From an uncultured Coriobacteriaceae bacterium (GTDB lineage: Bacteria; Actinomycetota; Coriobacteriia; Coriobacteriales; Eggerthellaceae): a DNA stretch of 28,128 bases. A program made the translations under genes and the position numbers. The stretch lies in the NCBI GenBank assembly GCA_902767025.1, contig CACXFZ010000138.1:1-28128 (forward strand), given 5' to 3'. Below are positions 14,817-23,899 of the stretch, piece after piece. Under the pieces are notes generated by a model. The model was not told the origin of the DNA and searched no databases. It saw only the letters and a list, made by a program, of their open reading frames with translations. Within the stretch, counting starts at the first letter, position 1, and every line of letters starts with the position of its first letter.

Positions 14817-17800
14817 CTATGCCTTCTTGACATCCACGAGGAATGCCTTGAACTCGGGGATGAAACTGTTGGGGTCGCCTACGTTGGGCGTGAGGTCGTT
14901 GACCACCTCGCCGGTCGAGAACATGTTCGTCCAGTCCCAGTGATGGATCATGCCGACCTGGTGGATGGTTTCGCCGTTGACCGTCAGCGGCCTGAAGCGC
15001 GCGGTGACCAGCGCATTCAAGCGCACCTCGCCGCGGTTGTTCCACACGATGACCTCGTCGCCGTTCTTGATGCCCTTTTCCTCGGCGAGCTCCATGCTCA
15101 TCTCGATGAACTGGCGCGGGGCGATCTCGTTGAGCGCAGGGCACATGCGCGTCTGCGCGCCGGTCTGCCAATGCTCGGTGATCGAGTAGGTGGTGGCCAC
15201 GATGGGGAACTCGCCGAAGTCGCCCTTCTTGGCCGAGGGATGGTCGGCGAACTTCATCAACGGCGAATTCTGCAGCGCGTTGAAGGTGTTCTTCGTGGGG
15301 CTCTCGAACGGTTCGTAGTGCTCGGGCAGCGCTGCATCGGCCAAACCGTAGCTGATGAAGTTGGCGTGCTGCTCGGGCTTCATGAAGAACGCGTTGTCGT
15401 TGGGGGCAACCGGCGTGTTCGTGCCGTCGGCATTGGCCGTCTGGAACACGAAGTCGGGCACGTCGTTGCGCGTGGCCCATTCCGTGCCGTTCCATTCCAC
15501 CAGCACGCGCTTGGGGTTCCACGGCTTGCCGTTGGCGTCGGCCGACGCGCGGTTGTAGATGATGCGGCGGTTGGCCGGCCAGCTGAACGCCCACTTCGGG
15601 TACAGGCCGAGCTCGCCGGGATCGTCGTGCTCGCGACGGCCCACCGGCTGGGCTGCCGGGTCGAGCGGGGCGTCGGAGTTGTTGTAGTAACCGCCGTAGA
15701 TCCAGATGGCGCATGCCGTGGAGCCATCAGCCTTGAGCTGGGCAAACGCAGGCAGCAGGTCCATCTTGGCCGACTTCATGTCGGAGCTGGCAACCTTGTA
15801 GCCGTTGAACGCCCATGCGACGGGACGCGGGTCGATCTTGCCGTCCACGTAGTAGTCCCACTTCACGTTCAGGATGCTTTCGGCGCTCGGGCCGCCTTCG
15901 GCCTTGTACAGCTCGACGATCTTCGTCCACAGCATGTCGGCGATCTCGTAGTCGGGCTTGGCCTCTCCCACCGGCTCGACGGCCTTGTAGCGCCACTGCA
16001 GCCAGCGGCCGGAGTTGGCGATGGTGCCGCTCTTCTCGTAGATGAGCGCCGCAGGCAGGAAGTAGACTTCGGTCTGGATGTCTTCGGGCTTCATGTCGGG
16101 AGCGCGCCAGAACGAAGCCGTGGCGGTCTCGACCCAGTCGGCAACGACCAGCCATTCCAGGTTGGCCATGGCGCGGCGGTTGAACGCCGAGTTCGGGTCG
16201 GACACGACGGGGTTCTGGCCCCAGGCGAAGTAGCCCTTCATCGTGCCGGCGTCCATCAGATGGAAGGTGCCCATCGTGGTGTAGTCGCCGCCGTTCTTGG
16301 GAATCTTCGGCAGCCAGTCGTAGCCGTAGTCGTTCTCGACGGTGGCATGCTCGCCGAACCATTCCTTGAGCGCCGAAACCATGAACTTGGGCTTGTTGGT
16401 GTAGAAGCCGCCGTAGTAGGTCTGCGACTCGCACCAGGCGCGCAGGTTCGGGGACTCGGACACGTTGGGCCAACGCAGGTAGCCCGGGAAGTCGAACACG
16501 AGCATGGCCATGTCGGTGGCACCCTGCACGTTGGGCTCGCCGCGCAGCGCGTTCAGGCCGCCGCCTGCCACGCCCACGTTGCCCAGGAGCAGCTGCACCA
16601 GCGTCATGATGCGCGTGTTGTTCGTGCCGTACGTGTGCTGGGTCTGGCCCAGTGCGTACAGGATGGTGCCCGCCTTTTCAGGGGCGCCGGTGGATGCGTA
16701 GGCCTCGTAGACCTGGATGAGGGTGTCCTCGTCCATGCCGCAGGTCTCGCACACCTTTTCGATGGTGTAGCGGCTGTAGTGCTTCTTCATCAGCTGCCAC
16801 ACGCACTGCGGATCCTGCATCGTGGGATCCTTGCGGGCCACCTGCACCTTGGGGGGCGTGAACTCGGGCACGCCGGGATCCTTGACCCATGCGAACGAGC
16901 CGCCCTCCGAGGTGTCCCACTCGGATTCGCTTTCCACCTGGTAGTGCCACGTGTGCTTGTCGTAGGCCTTCTTCGATTCGTCCCACCCGCTGAAGAAGCC
17001 GGTTTCGGGATCGAAGCTGTAGCCTTCGTCCATGATGAACGTGGCGTTGGTGTAATGCTCGACGTACTCGTGCTGCCACAAGTCCTTTTCGATGATGTAG
17101 TTGATCATGCCGCCGTAGAAGGCGATGTCGGTGCCCGGGCGGATGGGGCAGTAGATGTCGGCCTGCGAAGCCGTGCGCGTGAAGCGGGGGTCCACCACGA
17201 TCCACGTGGCGCCCGCGTCGAGCGCGCGCTGCACCCATTTGCTGGATACCGGATGATTCTCGAGGTTGTTGGAACCGCTGGTAAGGATGACATCAGCGTT
17301 CTTGAAGTCGCAATAGTGACCCGTCATCGAGCCGCGACCGAATGAAGGCGCCAGACCGGCAACCGTGGAGCTGTGTCAAACACGTGCCTGGTTGTCGATC
17401 GCCACCAGGCCCAGCGAACGCATCATCTTCAGGATCAGGTACTCCTCTTCGGAGTTCTGCTGGCTGCCGCCCAAGCTGCCGATGGCAGGCGTGTAGTTGA
17501 CGGTGATGCCGTTCTCCTTTTCGATGAGCGTGGCATCGCGCGTGTCCTTCACGCGGCGGGCCACCCCTTCGATGGCCTCTTCCCAGCTGATCTCCTCCCA
17601 TTCGGTGGCACCGGGACGGCGCACCATGGGAGTGGTCCTACGCTCGGGGTTGTGCACGACCTCGTTCGTCGCCGGATCAACGATGTTGCGCAGCTGGAAC
17701 ATGGCCGCGCCCTTGGGACACAGGCAGCCCTCGTTGATGGGATGATCGGGATCGCCTTCCACGTTGATGACTTCACCATCGCGAACGGAAACAATGGAAC

Positions 17801-17978
17801 CACACCCACCCGAGCAGTAGCAACAGATGTTGGTGTACTCTTCGGTGTTTACCAGTTTCCATTCCCCATTGTGAAGGTCAACGGCAAACGCTTGCGACTG
17901 GGCAGACAGCTCGTATGCCATGCTCCCCGCAAACGCCAGTGCTGTGGCTTTGAAGAAGCCACGTCTTGTGAGATTCAT
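14817..17978 (-). CDS. fdnG: Formate dehydrogenase catalytic subunit, selenocysteine-containing (UGA at 17376-17378)
   Basis: Oxidises formate to CO2 on the outer face of the membrane using Mo or W bis-MGD. The frame runs 1054 codons with one internal TGA. The residues before it (DNQARV) and after it (HSSTVAGL) match the FdnG/FdhF active site DNQARV-Sec-H, so TGA encodes selenocysteine 201 and the gene is intact. The N-terminus is a Tat signal (LTRRGFFKATALAFAGS). A [4Fe-4S] site follows: CYCSGGC at 53-59 (C52 or C53, C55, C59) and C87 in CLCPKG. At 1053 residues it is close to E. coli FdnG. Start ATG 17978 has GGGAGG 8 nt upstream. First gene of the fdnGHI-fdhE set. Confidence 0.96.
17347..17378 (-). 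promoter_or_regulatory. SECIS element for selenocysteine insertion
   Basis: On the minus strand the UGA codon (17378-17376) is followed after exactly 18 nt by the apical loop GGUCU (17357-17353), enclosed by the stem GGU-[U]-GCC with GGC-GCC. A bulged U in the stem and a GGUCU loop are the features recognised by SelB in the E. coli formate dehydrogenase SECIS, which has the same 18-nt spacing. The organism must therefore have selA, selB and selC elsewhere. Confidence 0.88.
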
Positions 17979-18005
17979 CAACTGAACCTCCCTTCTCGCC
18001 TTCGC

Positions 18006-18033
18006 ACTATATATATGACTCAAATAGTAGCAA
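18006..18033 (-). promoter_or_regulatory. Candidate promoter of the formate dehydrogenase operon
   Basis: On the minus strand TTGCTA (18033-18028), a 16-nt spacer and TATAGT (18011-18006) would start transcription near 17999, about 20 nt before the ATG. The AT-rich run ATATATATA makes the exact -10 uncertain. I see no FNR-type palindrome. The rest of the gap to mobBA (18034-18158) holds only a small 5-bp hairpin at 18101-18114. Confidence 0.45.
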
Positions 18034-18158
18034 TTTCCGACGGCCGTGCCTAGTAATCCCCGTGAACGGTAGGGACGCATTGCTTGTTTGGACGGTGACA
18101 CCCTGTCTACAGGGGCGATCGAGGCCTGTCGCGAGAGCCGAAATTGCGCGCTGGCAAG

Positions 18159-19454
18159 CTATTCGGACAGGTAGTTTCTCTCCACTTGGGCGAGCTCTTC
18201 GGGCGTGTTCACGTTGATGAAGCACCCGCCGGCAGGCTCGGCCTCCAGCACGCGCGCCTGTGGGAACGCGCATACGTCCAGGTGCTCGAAGATGGACTGC
18301 AGCCGCGATTCGCCCGCTTCCGTCAAGCGGCGCACCACCGGAAGCACGTGCGGGCGGTAGTACACGGCGTGCAGCGGCTCGAAGCCGTGCTTGTTCACCG
18401 GCACCACGCAATCCGCCCCGCTGGTGTTGAGCTCGGCGCACTCGGCCGCAACCAGGCGGGGGCTGGCGAACACCATGTCGCAGGCCACCATGGCCACGTA
18501 GTCGTAGGTGGCATGCTCGAGCGCCGTCAGCGCACCGGACAGCGCGCCGCGTCGATCGAGCACGTCTGGAACCAGGCGGATGTTCGCATCCGGGAAGACG
18601 TCGTGCAAAAAGCGCAGCTCCGGCTCCTCGTTGGTGGTTACCAGGATCTCGTCGGCAACCGGCAGCATGCGCTCGACCAACCGCTCCACCAGGGGCTGTC
18701 CGGCCAGCTTCACCGTTGCCTTGCTCTGCCCCATGCGCCTGCTTTCGCCACCCGCCTGGACGACCACGCTCACACGCGGCCGGGCGATGCGCGCCGTCAG
18801 GAAGCGGCAGATTCCCTCGATGTCGTCGAGTCCGAAGCAGTCGATGCCGAAGATGCGGGCCGCTTCGCGCGCCTGGGGGATGTCGGTGACGACGGCCATC
18901 GTGTGAGCCGTGGGCATCTTCTGGTCCACGTCCGACCCGCCCTGCGCATCGGCGCTGGCCAGGCTGGCCTGCGCGTGCCACACCAACCCGAACTGGCGCG
19001 CGCGTCCCTGCTGGACGAAGTCCACGTCCAGCCCGTCTCCGCGCACCGCCGCCTCGCGAAACGCGGCAGCCACCTGCTCGTCGGCCGGGTTGCCCGCGCG
19101 CATGACCTCGATCGTGGGCAGGCCGCTCTTGCGATAGCCCTCGACCAGCACCAGGTCGTGCCCGGGCATCATCGAAACGATTTCGGAGCACTCCATCTCG
19201 CCCGGCGTGGTGCGGATGAGCGCCATCTGCCCCGGACAGGCGATCACGGTCTCGGACGCGCCCGCCTGGCGATGGCGGTAGGAGTCCTTGCCGGGGATGT
19301 CGATGTCGAACCCAGCATGCCCGTGATGCTTCACCGAGCCCACGTCCAAGCCCGTTGCCACCAGATGGGCAATGAGCTTCTCGATCAGCGTGGTCTTTCC
19401 CGAATTATGGCGGCCGACGATGGCTATCGCCGGGCTTGGCAGCAACGACTTCAT
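18159..19454 (-). CDS. MobB-MobA fusion, molybdenum cofactor guanylyltransferase
   Basis: Converts molybdopterin to the guanine-dinucleotide form needed by formate dehydrogenase. The 431 residues fuse two normally separate proteins. Residues 1-165 are MobB-like, with P-loop GRHNSGKTT (14-22), VKHHGH (42-47) and DLVLVEGYRKS. Residues 228-431 are MobA-like, with the GTP-binding loop QAGGESRRMGQSK (233-245), PDVLDRRGALSGALTAL and MVACDMVF. The linker (about 166-225) includes a further unassigned helical stretch (VVTDIPQAREAARIFGIDCF). The ATG has GGAGG upstream and lies 39 nt after the transpeptidase gene. Placement directly before fdnG fits dedicated cofactor supply. Confidence 0.93.
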   Translation of the reverse strand: MKSLLPSPAIAIVGRHNSGKTTLIEKLIAHLVATGLDVGSVKHHGHAGFDIDIPGKDSYRHRQAGASETVIACPGQMALIRTTPGEMECSEIVSMMPGHDLVLVEGYRKSGLPTIEVMRAGNPADEQVAAAFREAAVRGDGLDVDFVQQGRARQFGLVWHAQASLASADAQGGSDVDQKMPTAHTMAVVTDIPQAREAARIFGIDCFGLDDIEGICRFLTARIARPRVSVVVQAGGESRRMGQSKATVKLAGQPLVERLVERMLPVADEILVTTNEEPELRFLHDVFPDANIRLVPDVLDRRGALSGALTALEHATYDYVAMVACDMVFASPRLVAAECAELNTSGADCVVPVNKHGFEPLHAVYYRPHVLPVVRRLTEAGESRLQSIFEHLDVCAFPQARVLEAEPAGGCFINVNTPEELAQVERNYLSE

Positions 19455-19459
19455 GGCTT

Positions 19460-19493
19460 CCTCCCGCGCCGTAGTATACCGTGGGAGGCGCGG
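19460..19493 (-). promoter_or_regulatory. Overlapping hairpins and TATACT element before mobBA
   Basis: In the 39-nt gap before mobBA two hairpins compete. CCGCGCC/GGCGCGG uses 19493-19487 with 19470-19464; CCUCCC/GGGAGG uses 19488-19483 with 19465-19460. They share bases, so only one can form. The second buries GGGAGG, which is the mobBA ribosome site. The loop also contains TATACT (19478-19473), which could serve as a -10 with start near 19466, giving a leader without the hairpins. Confidence 0.45.
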
Positions 19494-21122
19494 TTAGTCG
19501 TGAACCACCACGGCGTTGCCGATGTTGATGATGTTGAACAGCGAGGCAGCGGCATCGTAGGGCAGGTTGGCACAGCCGTGGCTGCCCCAGCCCTGCGAGA
19601 AGCGCGCGCCGCCGAATGCGGGTTGCCAAGTGGCGTCGTGGAAGCCGTGGCCCTGGTAGGTGAACGGCATCCAGAAGGCCACCTCGGTCTCGTATTCGGG
19701 CTGTCCGGTCGCAACGGAGATCTCGCCGCGCAGGACGGCGGGGCTCTGCTTGTTCAGGATCGAGTAGACGCCTGTGGGGGTGTTGTGCTTGCCATCGGGG
19801 GTGCCGGTGACCACGTCGGATTCCCACACCAGCTGTCCAGCCGTGTCGTAGCAGCGCGCATGCTGCTCGGACAGGCTCAGGTCGACGTACATGCCCCACT
19901 CGGGCAGGCCCTTGCCCGGATACGTGGCGCCTTCGGTGATGCACGGCACGGTCACGGTGGTGTCCACGCCCTGCACGATGGCCTCGCGCACCTGGGCGAC
20001 CAGCTCGGGCGTGTCGACCTCCCAGCCGTAGGTGCCGCCGGAAACGGTGAACACGGCCCCGTCGGGACGGGTGTAGGTGCGCTCGGTTCCGACGGTGTCG
20101 AGCCCGTTGGCGTAATCCTTGAGCCATTCGTTCATGGCTTCCTCGTTGAAGGTGACGGTGTAGTCGGGGGCCAGCACGACCCACTGCGACGTCTGGTCGG
20201 CGTTGATGGTGCCCGCGGGCACGGCATCGGTGCCCAGCACGAGCGCGATGTCGGCCTTGACGTACGAGCTCGCCGTCGCCGCGGCGTTTTGCAGCACGGG
20301 GTCGTCGCGCAGCAGCGCGGGCTTTTCGTAGTCGTCCTCGTCGAGCACGGCCGTGTCGCTCATCGTGGACACCGCTTCGTTGACGGCCTCCAGGACCTTG
20401 TCGGGGTTGAGCTTCGTGCCGGGCTTTTCGGGATCGACGATGAACTCCTTCAGCGCGCTGTCGTAGACGATGCTGGCGTTGACGGGGTCGGTGCCGGTTT
20501 CGTTGAACTGGGCCACGGAATCGCGCACCAGCTGCTCGAGGCCGCCGGCGTTGATGTCGCGCAGCAAGGCGTCGCTGACGTTGTGCGAGCGCTTGAAGAT
20601 GTTGACGGGCCATTGCCACGCGGGCTCCTGGGACACCGCGTTGCGCCCGACCTGGTCCCCGTTCACTTCCACGCCGGCGTCTTTCATCGAGAACGCGAAA
20701 TGAGCGCCGTCGCCGGTGGTGGTGACCGTGTAGTTCGCCATGATCGAGTTGGCGATCTGGGCGATCTGGCTTTCGGATTTCATGGACACGTCCACCGTGC
20801 CCATGCGGGTGTTGGGATACGTGTGGCCCATGAAGAAGATCACGCCTGCAGCGTACAGGACGGCGAGCAGGGCGAGCAGCACCGCGAAGAAGATGCCGAT
20901 CTTCTTCGCGGTGCTCTTCTTGGGCTTGGCATCGAAGTTGACGTATGCGGGCGCCTCGGCCCATGCGGGGTTGTCCTGTGCAGCCTGCCACGAGGCGTCG
21001 GCAACGGGTGCAGCGACCGGCGCGAGCACCTGCGTGGCACCCTCGTCGATGGTCGAGTCGGACTCGTCCGGCTGATCCAGCCAGTTCGTTTCGTCTTCGT
21101 TGTTCTTTGCGTGTCTTGCCAT
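19494..21122 (-). CDS. Membrane-anchored L,D-transpeptidase (YkuD) with peptidoglycan-binding-like domain
   Basis: Likely cross-links or modifies peptidoglycan outside the membrane. From ATG 21122 the protein has 542 residues: an acidic cytoplasmic segment (1-68), a basic patch and one helix (about 74-97, IGIFFAVLLALLAVLYAAGV), then a long extracellular part. Residues about 105-390 resemble the paired PG_binding_4 units found before YkuD in Gram-positive proteins. The YkuD domain has GHGFHDATW and the catalytic SHGCANLP (H515, C517), close to the C-terminus. An earlier ATG (21140, adding MRKKRR) is possible; the chosen one has GGAAG 9 nt upstream. Confidence 0.92.
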   Translation of the reverse strand: MARHAKNNEDETNWLDQPDESDSTIDEGATQVLAPVAAPVADASWQAAQDNPAWAEAPAYVNFDAKPKKSTAKKIGIFFAVLLALLAVLYAAGVIFFMGHTYPNTRMGTVDVSMKSESQIAQIANSIMANYTVTTTGDGAHFAFSMKDAGVEVNGDQVGRNAVSQEPAWQWPVNIFKRSHNVSDALLRDINAGGLEQLVRDSVAQFNETGTDPVNASIVYDSALKEFIVDPEKPGTKLNPDKVLEAVNEAVSTMSDTAVLDEDDYEKPALLRDDPVLQNAAATASSYVKADIALVLGTDAVPAGTINADQTSQWVVLAPDYTVTFNEEAMNEWLKDYANGLDTVGTERTYTRPDGAVFTVSGGTYGWEVDTPELVAQVREAIVQGVDTTVTVPCITEGATYPGKGLPEWGMYVDLSLSEQHARCYDTAGQLVWESDVVTGTPDGKHNTPTGVYSILNKQSPAVLRGEISVATGQPEYETEVAFWMPFTYQGHGFHDATWQPAFGGARFSQGWGSHGCANLPYDAAASLFNIINIGNAVVVHD

Positions 21123-21232
21123 CCGTCGTTTCTTCCGCATTGCAATGCCTGCTCGCAAGTGGAGCAGGCACGTGGCGCCTTCGTCTCTTCCCTCGCTTCC
21201 CCCTGCGCTGCGCACAGGGGACAATCGGAGTG

Positions 21233-21241
21233 ATTGTAGCA
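21233..21241 (-). promoter_or_regulatory. Extended -10 promoter of the L,D-transpeptidase gene
   Basis: Minus-strand TGCTACAAT is a TGn extended -10 (five of six to TATAAT), with start near 21226 and a leader of about 100 nt. The leader contains the GC-rich palindrome TGCGC-T-GCGCA within CCCC/GGGG arms at about 21210-21220. Confidence 0.5.
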
Positions 21242-21355
21242 ATGGCCATTCCGCAATGAAACAGCTTTTGTGCTACTTCGCAATATTGCCACGCTTGGCA
21301 ACGACGGCAGGAAACCTGCCAACGGGGAAACGGCAAACGGAAGCTTTGCCAAGAA

Positions 21356-21439
21356 TGGTGCCCGGGGTGGGAGTCGAACCCACACGTCTTTCGACAAAGG
21401 TTTTTGAGACCTCCGCGTCTGCCATTCCGCCACCCGGGC
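21356..21439 (-). tRNA. tRNA-Leu (anticodon CAA)
   Basis: An 84-nt class II tRNA with encoded CCA. On the minus strand it begins GCCCGGGTGGCGGAATGGCA and the acceptor closes with CCCGGGC-A-CCA. The anticodon stem GAGGT/ACCTT (one G-U pair) encloses CTCAAAA, anticodon CAA, reading UUG codons. The long variable arm (TTGTCGAAAGACG region) and the T arm GTGGG-TTCGACT-CCCAC complete it. Confidence 0.96.
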
Positions 21440-21449
21440 ACGGCATGCC

Positions 21450-21455
21450 ATTATA
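21450..21455 (-). promoter_or_regulatory. -10 element of tRNA-Leu
   Basis: A perfect TATAAT on the minus strand ends 10 nt before the mature tRNA 5' end, so the start site is almost at the tRNA. The hexamer 17 nt upstream (TGTCAA) is a poor -35 match. Confidence 0.6.
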
Positions 21456-21547
21456 ACAGCAATGCGATGGTTTGACACGGGGACTTGCGCGCACCCCACG
21501 GCACCAAGCGCTGGTGGCACGCCATGTTCCTGCGACTACCGCCGTTC

Positions 21548-23062
21548 CTAGGGCAGCGGCAGCTCCACGGTGAACGTGGTCCCTCGCTCTTCGGTGCTTT
21601 CGACCCGTATCGTGCCCTTGTGCTCGTCGACCACGCTCTTGGCGATGGAGAGCCCCAGGCCGACTCCGCTGCCGCGCGTGCGCGCCTTGTCGCTGCGGAA
21701 GAAGCGGTCGAACACGTGCTCTTGGTCTTCGGCGTCGATGACCGGTCCGGTGTTGCGCACCTTGAGCACGCAGGTTTTGTCCAAGGACCTCATGTCCACC
21801 CAGATGCTGCCGTTTTCGTCCACGTACTTGCATGCGTTGTCCACCAGCGTGGCCACCAGGCGCTGCAGGCGCGACGCATCGCCGTAGATGGACACCCCGT
21901 CCTGCACCGTCGAGTCGATGAACACGCCCTTTTCGAATGCGACGGACTCGAACTGGAGCAACTGGCCGTTGACCAGGCCCGAGAAGTCCACGGTGCTCAG
22001 TTCCACGGGGTTTTTCTGCGCGTCGGTCTTTGCCAGGTAGAGCATGTCGTTGACCAGCTCCTGCATGGCATGGGCTTCGGTTTCGTTGCTTTCGATCCAC
22101 TGCCGCTGGGATTCGATGGTCGCTTCGGGGTTGCTGAGCAGGATGGAGTCGTTCGCCATGATCACCGTCAACGGCGTCTTCAGCTCGTGGCTGGCATCGG
22201 CAACGAACTGCTGCTGCTTCTTCCACGCCTGCTCGACGGGACCGACCACGAAGCGAGAAAGCACCACGCTCACCAGGAAGAACGCCGCGATGGCACCCAG
22301 GCATGCGAGCAGGATCGTCCTCAGGAACGCGTCCAGGCCGCGGTCGACGTACCTGCCGGACGCAAAGCCGATGATGTAGCTGTCTTGAAGCTGGGCGACC
22401 TTGTAGTACAGGTTCACGTCGCCCAGGTACCCGTTGACATCCCCCATGCCGTATTCGCGCTTGGCCTGCAAGGCGTCATCGATCGCATCGGCAAGGTCTT
22501 CTTCTTCGATGGGCACCGCCTCGTTGCTTTCTTCCAAGATCGTCCCGTCGGCATCCACCAGGTAGAGAGCCGTGGCCACGAACTGGTCGCTGTCGCTCGC
22601 GCGCGGCGCCCGTTGCGAAAGCCCCGTGCGCTCCCCTCCCACGGACTGCTCGCCCTGCCCGACCCCGTCTGGCGAGGTCGGAGCAGTCGCCGCGCCACCG
22701 GTACCCTGGTTGCCGGTCTCGGCCGAAGAGGAGGCATCCGATCCCGTGGAGCCCGAAGACGATGTGGCGCCTTGGCCGGTGCCACCCTGCGCCTGAGGCG
22801 CATTGCCTTCGGGAACGCCACCCTCGCGCACGGCGCCGACGTTGCCCATCTCGGTCTTGTGGTCTGCGCCTTTGACCATCCTGCTCACGGCCATGTCGAC
22901 GCGTGCACCCAGGGCGTCGTGGACGTCTTCCACGTGCTGGGCGTGGGTGAGCGAGGCCACCACGGCCACGACGGAGCCGAGCACCACCACGGCAAAGACC
23001 ATGTTTGCCAGGATGAACTTCCACTTGAAGCGCTTGAGCGTCTTGCCCGGGTTGTCCTGCAT
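21548..23062 (-). CDS. Two-component sensor histidine kinase
   Basis: Membrane sensor that phosphorylates the regulator encoded immediately upstream. 504 residues: helix 1 (about 16-38), an extracellular sensor of about 210 residues, helix 2 (about 248-270), then dimerisation and ATPase domains. Seen motifs are the H box FVADASHELKTP (H292), N box LVDNACKYVD, VRNTGPVID, FDRFFRSDKAR and GVGLGLSIAKSVVDEH. There is no obvious HAMP domain; the H box follows helix 2 by about 20 residues. The sensor is odd: residues about 84-147 are almost only Gly, Ser, Ala, Thr and Gln, between folded parts. The ATG is 6 nt after the regulator stop with GAGGAG overlapping it, so the pair is coupled. Confidence 0.94.
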   Translation of the reverse strand: MQDNPGKTLKRFKWKFILANMVFAVVVLGSVVAVVASLTHAQHVEDVHDALGARVDMAVSRMVKGADHKTEMGNVGAVREGGVPEGNAPQAQGGTGQGATSSSGSTGSDASSSAETGNQGTGGAATAPTSPDGVGQGEQSVGGERTGLSQRAPRASDSDQFVATALYLVDADGTILEESNEAVPIEEEDLADAIDDALQAKREYGMGDVNGYLGDVNLYYKVAQLQDSYIIGFASGRYVDRGLDAFLRTILLACLGAIAAFFLVSVVLSRFVVGPVEQAWKKQQQFVADASHELKTPLTVIMANDSILLSNPEATIESQRQWIESNETEAHAMQELVNDMLYLAKTDAQKNPVELSTVDFSGLVNGQLLQFESVAFEKGVFIDSTVQDGVSIYGDASRLQRLVATLVDNACKYVDENGSIWVDMRSLDKTCVLKVRNTGPVIDAEDQEHVFDRFFRSDKARTRGSGVGLGLSIAKSVVDEHKGTIRVESTEERGTTFTVELPLP

Positions 23063-23068
23063 GAACCG

Positions 23069-23782
23069 CTACTCCTCTTCGGCGCTGTCTTCGGGGCCAC
23101 CCTGGTCGGCACCCTCGAAATCGAGCCGGTAGCCGACCTTGCGCAGCGTGACGATCTTCGTCTCGCTTTCCACGAAGTCGATCTTCTTGCGCAGGAAGGA
23201 TATGTAGGCTTCGACGTTGTTGTCTTCGACCATGGCGTCGACGCCCCAGACCTTGTCGATCAGCATCTCCTTGCTGATCACGCGGCCCGGGTTGCTCATC
23301 AGTATCTTGAGGATCGAGAACTCCTTGTAGCTCAACCGGATATTCTTCGTCTTGCAGGACAGCTCGCAGCTTTCCAAATCGAGGCTGATATCGCCGTATT
23401 CCAGCTTCTCGAAGATCATCTCGCCCTGCCGGCGCGTCAGGCTGCGCAGGCGCGCCAGCAGCTCGGCCGGCGCAAACGGCTTGGTCATGTAGTCGTCCGC
23501 CCCGCAGTCAAGGCCGCCCACCTTGTCGCCAAGTGCATCGCGCGCGGTGAGCATGAGCACCGGGGTGGCCACCTTGCAGCGGCGCAGCTCGCTCACCACG
23601 TCGAAGCCGTTCATCTTGGGCAGCATCACGTCGAGCACGACCACGTCGTAGTTGCCGGTCATGGCATACGACAGGCCGTCGGCTCCGTCGTGCACGACGT
23701 CGACATGGTATTTGGCGTTTTTCATGATTGCCTCGAGCGCTTCTGCCAAGCGCACATCGTCTTCTACTACGAGCACCTTCAT
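23069..23782 (-). CDS. OmpR-family response regulator
   Basis: DNA-binding partner of the adjacent kinase. From ATG 23782 it has 237 residues. The receiver has the acidic pair at D8-D9, phospho-acceptor D51 in VVVLDVMLP, MLTARD and TKPF. The C-terminal winged helix contains LSYKEFSILKILMSNPGRVISKEMLIDKVWG and VEAYISFLRKKI, then the wing TLRKVGYRL. The start is chosen because it opens the receiver fold (MKVLVVEDD) and has AAAGG upstream; nine earlier in-frame codons lack a site. The last residues are acidic (EDSAEEE). First gene of the two-gene operon and probably autoregulated through the box described at 23861-23877. Confidence 0.95.
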   Translation of the reverse strand: MKVLVVEDDVRLAEALEAIMKNAKYHVDVVHDGADGLSYAMTGNYDVVVLDVMLPKMNGFDVVSELRRCKVATPVLMLTARDALGDKVGGLDCGADDYMTKPFAPAELLARLRSLTRRQGEMIFEKLEYGDISLDLESCELSCKTKNIRLSYKEFSILKILMSNPGRVISKEMLIDKVWGVDAMVEDNNVEAYISFLRKKIDFVESETKIVTLRKVGYRLDFEGADQGGPEDSAEEE

Positions 23783-23845
23783 AGGCCGACCTTTCGCTGC
23801 GCCGCGCATGCCTCATGCGGGCGATTCGACTGTTGTTCAGCATCA

Positions 23846-23877
23846 ATGATAGCAACTTCCCTGAAACGAACCTGAAA
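23846..23877 (-). promoter_or_regulatory. Direct-repeat box and -10 of the regulator-kinase operon
   Basis: On the minus strand TTTCAG-GTTCG-TTTCAG (23877-23861) is a perfect 6-bp direct repeat with 11-bp periodicity, the geometry bound by OmpR-family dimers. After 9 nt comes TATCAT (23851-23846), a plausible -10, so the box replaces the -35. Start would be near 23839. Confidence 0.7.
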
Positions 23878-23899
23878 GCACCGCGGCGTTTTCGCATCC

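Noticed and set aside
17293..17380. Frameshift or nonsense mutation in the formate dehydrogenase gene
   Set aside because: The frame is unchanged across the TGA, the flanking residues are the active-site motif, and a proper SECIS follows.
18101..18114. CCCTG-TCTA-CAGGG hairpin after mobBA as a terminator
   Set aside because: Only a 5-bp stem with no T run; too weak to call.
18144..21233. A 1029-codon open frame on the plus strand (others at 7276-10389, 10259-12256 and 14703-17345)
   Set aside because: All lie opposite well-supported genes, have biased compositions and match no family.
21306..21320. GGCAGG-AAA-CCTGCC hairpin after tRNA-Leu as its terminator
   Set aside because: Only 6 bp with a 3-nt loop and no T tract on the minus strand.
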